Source: SZUA-36 sp963801195
GTDB lineage: Bacteria; Pseudomonadota; Gammaproteobacteria; Xanthomonadales; SZUA-36
Length of the DNA stretch: 64,000 bases
Assembly: GCA_963801195.1 (NCBI GenBank)
Contig: CAWDDX010000007.1
Location: 1,240,001 to 1,304,000 of the forward strand
Direction of reading: 5' to 3'
A program made the position numbers and the translations under genes. Of this stretch, positions 61,981 through 64,000 are shown one piece after another; the first letter of the stretch is position 1, and each line of letters begins with the position of its first letter. The notes beneath the pieces are model-generated. The model saw only the letters and a list, made by a program, of their open reading frames with translations, was not told where the DNA came from and ran no database searches.

Positions 61981-62640
61981 CTACTGCTTGCTGCCATAAG
62001 CGAGGTCCCCCGCGTCGCCAAGACCGGGGACGATATAGGCCCGTGGCGTCAGTTCACTGTCAACCGCACCGGTCCACAGGGTTGTTGTTGCAGGCATGTT
62101 CTGCTGCACGAAACGGATTCCCTGTTCAGAGGCGATCACTGTCGCCACATGTACATGGGCGGGCGTACCCCTCTCCAGCAACGCCTTGTAGGCAAGCAAC
62201 ATGGAGGTGCCTGTCGCCAGCATCGGGTCACACAGGATGACGGTCTTGCCTTCGAGATCCGGACTGGCGAGATATTCAACTTCGACGTCGAATGCGTCAT
62301 CGTTGTCATTGTGTATCCGGTAGGCGGAAATAAACGTATTTTCGGCCCTGTCGAAGTAGTTCAAAAATCCCTGGTGCAGGGGCAAACCGGCGCGCAGAAT
62401 GGTCGCCAGCACGGGTTGTGCAAGCAGTACATTGCATTCGGAAACACCCAGCGGTGTGCTCACCCCACGGCGCTCGTATGCCAATGTCTTGCTGATTTCA
62501 TAGGCCATGATCTCGCCTACCCGCTCAAGATTACGCCTGAAACGCATGCTGTCAGTTTGCACCTCCCTGTCCCTGATTTCAGCCATATACTGATTAAAGA
62601 CCGAATGCTTCTGACTGAGGTTGTTGACTTTGATTTTCAT
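61981..62640 (-). CDS. upp: Uracil phosphoribosyltransferase
   Basis: A 219-residue pyrimidine-salvage enzyme (uracil + PRPP to UMP). It has the PRPP-binding loop VILCDPMLATGTSM and the C-terminal uracil-binding YIVPGLGDAGDLAYG. The segments RFRRNLERVGEIMAYEISKT and LATILRAGLPLHQGFLNYFD resemble the Bacteroidetes-type enzyme more than E. coli Upp, so lateral transfer is possible. I chose the ATG at 62640 (MKIKVNNL). Confidence 0.92.
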   Translation of the reverse strand: MKIKVNNLSQKHSVFNQYMAEIRDREVQTDSMRFRRNLERVGEIMAYEISKTLAYERRGVSTPLGVSECNVLLAQPVLATILRAGLPLHQGFLNYFDRAENTFISAYRIHNDNDDAFDVEVEYLASPDLEGKTVILCDPMLATGTSMLLAYKALLERGTPAHVHVATVIASEQGIRFVQQNMPATTTLWTGAVDSELTPRAYIVPGLGDAGDLAYGSKQ

Positions 62641-62806
62641 GGGCTGAACCCGACCGGTATCCTGGATGGCACAGAAGTTTAGCACGTCAATTTATCGCAT
62701 CACGACGATAATTCGCAGAACCGGGACAGTATGGTGAGGCGAAAAACGAAGGAAACCGCACCGGAAACGGATTCCCTGCATGATGGTCAATGACACGATT
62801 CAATAA

Positions 62807-62821
62807 GTCGTATAACATTAC
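62807..62821 (+). promoter_or_regulatory. Possible Zur-like half-site upstream of secreted protein and receptor genes
   Basis: GTCGTATAACATTAC carries TATAACATTAC, which matches 10 of 11 bases of one arm of the gammaproteobacterial Zur box (TATAACATTTC). The opposite arm is not recognisable, so this may equally be a -10 element (TATAAC) or chance. It lies about 33 bases before the TTG start of the small secreted protein. Confidence 0.25.
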
Positions 62822-62853
62822 ATCAAGCAGAAATTTCAAGGCAAGAAAGGCTA

Positions 62854-63168
62854 TTGGCGATTCGTGATTTAAATTTACGCGCGACGGCACCACGAAAAAG
62901 GACGCTCGTCTGTCTGCTGCTGGCGCTGCTGCTGGCCGGCAGCAACGTGGCGTACAGCGCGCATATTTCAAGTCATTTGAAGGGCGATAGCAGTCTGTGT
63001 TCCCTGTGTATACACCCGGGCGGGCCAGATTCCGCCATAGCACAACAAGCCGGTCCGCTTTTTGCCGGATCACCAACGATCACTTCAATCCAGGTACACC
63101 CCGCGACCCGTTTCCTGACGGTCGTGCTGTGTGCCCATCAAAGCCGAGCCCCTCCACGCACTGCCTGA
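62854..63168 (+). CDS. Small secreted Cys/His-containing protein, function unknown
   Basis: A 104-residue protein starting at TTG 62854 after AAGAAAGG. A signal peptide (TLVCLLLALLLAGSNVAYSA) is followed by HISSHLKGDSSLCSLC, a His/Cys cluster that could bind metal, and a low-complexity tail. It resembles DUF2946-type periplasmic proteins in layout, but I cannot confirm the family. It lies 71 bases before the outer-membrane receptor gene on the same strand and is probably co-transcribed. Confidence 0.55.
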   Translation: MAIRDLNLRATAPRKRTLVCLLLALLLAGSNVAYSAHISSHLKGDSSLCSLCIHPGGPDSAIAQQAGPLFAGSPTITSIQVHPATRFLTVVLCAHQSRAPPRTA

Positions 63169-63186
63169 TCTACATTTTAATGATAC

Positions 63187-63206
63187 CCGCCGGGTTTTTC
63201 CGGCGG
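63187..63206 (+). terminator. Intercistronic hairpin
   Basis: A 7-bp perfect stem CCGCCGG/CCGGCGG with a GTTTTT loop lies between the small secreted protein gene and the receptor gene. There is no U-run after the stem, so it is more likely an attenuating or mRNA-processing hairpin than a terminator. Confidence 0.35.
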
Positions 63207-63239
63207 TTGGTTTCAAAATGTTTCTGACGGAGAATTTAA

Positions 63240-64000
63240 ATGCGTACCTCGACCTTAACGACTTTGTGGGTCTGCCTGGTTTTCAGCGCGGCACCTGCTT
63301 GGGCACAAACGGAATCTGAACTGGACGCCCTGCGGGCGGAATTGACACAAATGCGAGCCGACTATGAAGCACGCATCGCCCTGCTGGAAAAGCGTCTGGA
63401 TGAAGCAGAAAGAAAGGCCGGCCAGCAACAGGCCACGATGCAGGCGGATAGCGGACAAACCATGGATATGAATCCGTGGCAGCCGGAGCCCTCTGCCGCC
63501 GAGGCGACAAACAGTGGCAATAACTCCTTTAACCCGGCCATCGGCGTAATTTTTCAGGGCTACGAATGGAATTATGAGCATGATCCGGACGGCTATGCCA
63601 TTCCCGGTTTTCCGCTTGGCGGTGAAGCCGGACCCCTGCCTGAGGGCCTGTCGCTTGGTGAGACCGAGATCGATATCTCCGCCAATGTCGATGACAAGTT
63701 CACCGCCTGGCTGACGCTGCCCATAGTCATCGAAGACGGCAGTGCGTCTGTCGAGGTCGAAGAGGCCTGGATTGAAACCACGGCGTTGCCGGCAGGACTG
63801 TCGCTGCGTATGGGCAGGTATTTTTCCAATATCGGCTACCTGAATGACCAACACTCGCATGCCTGGGATTTTGCTGACCAGCCATTGCCTTACCAGGCGT
63901 TTTTGGGTGACCAGTACATCGACGATGGCTTGCAATTACGCTGGCTGGCGCCGACGGATGTATACCTTGAACTCGGCGCGGAGATCAACCGCGGCGACAG
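63240..64000 (+). CDS. Outer-membrane porin/TonB-receptor-like protein (C-terminus beyond window)
   Basis: About 253 residues are visible from the ATG at 63240, behind GACGGAGAA. A signal peptide (LTTLWVCLVFSAAPAWA) precedes a coiled coil (residues ~22-65, ELDALRAELTQMRADYEARI). Beta-strand-rich sequence follows, including the conserved FNPAIGVIFQGYEW, LSLGETEIDISANV, MGRYFSNIGYLND and HAWDFADQPLPYQAF. This family of ~450-residue outer-membrane proteins often neighbours zinc-uptake genes. A metal-uptake role is inferred. Confidence 0.75.
   Translation, partial: MRTSTLTTLWVCLVFSAAPAWAQTESELDALRAELTQMRADYEARIALLEKRLDEAERKAGQQQATMQADSGQTMDMNPWQPEPSAAEATNSGNNSFNPAIGVIFQGYEWNYEHDPDGYAIPGFPLGGEAGPLPEGLSLGETEIDISANVDDKFTAWLTLPIVIEDGSASVEVEEAWIETTALPAGLSLRMGRYFSNIGYLNDQHSHAWDFADQPLPYQAFLGDQYIDDGLQLRWLAPTDVYLELGAEINRGD

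Noticed and set aside
1..64000. CRISPR arrays, restriction-modification, toxin-antitoxin or prophage genes
   Set aside because: No regularly spaced short repeats, and no integrase, transposase, phage structural or defence-type genes were recognisable. The only tandem arrays are the tRNA-Ser repeats and the PAT codon repeat.

Overview
The window looks like part of a chromosome from a free-living gammaproteobacterium of moderate-to-high GC. The evidence is gene content and order: an sdhE-ygfX pair next to sdhCDAB, a complete ccoNOQP-GHIS cbb3 oxidase cluster, a comEC-exbB-exbD-msbA-lpxK-kdsB run, an ftsK-lolA-serS block next to trxB-aat, and an rne with the E. coli residue numbering. I cannot name a species; uncultured marine gammaproteobacteria are the closest fit I can suggest. 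Almost everything is chromosomal housekeeping. I see no prophage, CRISPR array, integron or complete transposase gene.
Layout. 1-12820 (minus strand) is a respiratory block: sdhAF4-like, sdhCDAB, sdhE, ygfX, then ccoNOQP, a small membrane protein, ccoGHIS and a truncated SafE-type membrane protein at the left edge. ygfZ (plus) follows. 13796-29242 (minus) carries a methyltransferase, ispG, pgsA, uvrC, a low-molecular-weight tyrosine phosphatase, kdsB, lpxK, msbA, exbD, exbB, comEC, lolD, lolC and rluC, that is, envelope biogenesis mixed with DNA repair and DNA uptake. rne (plus) is divergent from rluC and has a long structured leader. It faces a GacA/UvrY-like regulator whose receiver has lost its phosphorylation residues. 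33.5-36.3 kb holds a methyltransferase, a DUF2845 protein, a tRNA-Ser(UGA) followed by tandem RtT/Tpr-like repeats, and yccA. 36.4-42.7 kb holds serS, lolA, ftsK (minus) and trxB, aat (plus). 42.7-47.2 kb holds a repeat-rich gap, an SRPBCC/GyrI-like protein, a rhomboid protease, plsC, an Hsp20 with a clear sigma-32 promoter, and greB. 47.3-57.1 kb (plus) holds an M13 peptidase, an ECF sigma / probable anti-sigma / double-PDZ operon, a VOC protein, a cation-efflux protein, rimO, rsmC, a small lipoprotein and an SRAP protein. 57.1-64 kb holds a secreted trypsin-like protease, a LytS-type kinase, a sulfatase-fold membrane protein, a DUF442-like phosphatase, upp, and a possibly zinc-linked small secreted protein plus outer-membrane receptor that runs off the end.
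Two features colour the reading. First, about fifteen single-base frame breaks interrupt otherwise well-conserved genes, in two clusters (1.2-5.0 kb and 49.5-54.3 kb) plus yccA. Several fall in homopolymers and rimO's offsets cancel, so uncorrected sequencing or assembly indels are the likeliest cause, not gene decay. Second, two different MITE-like elements (250 and 260 bp) abut genes so closely that their terminal inverted repeats supply the neighbour's stop codon.
The most unusual locus is the tRNA-Ser region. Two full 180/181-bp units and a partial third each carry a copy of the tRNA 3' end, a terminator-like hairpin and a small arginine-rich open frame. This is the architecture described for the E. 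coli tyrT locus (rtT RNA and Tpr), here on a serine tRNA.
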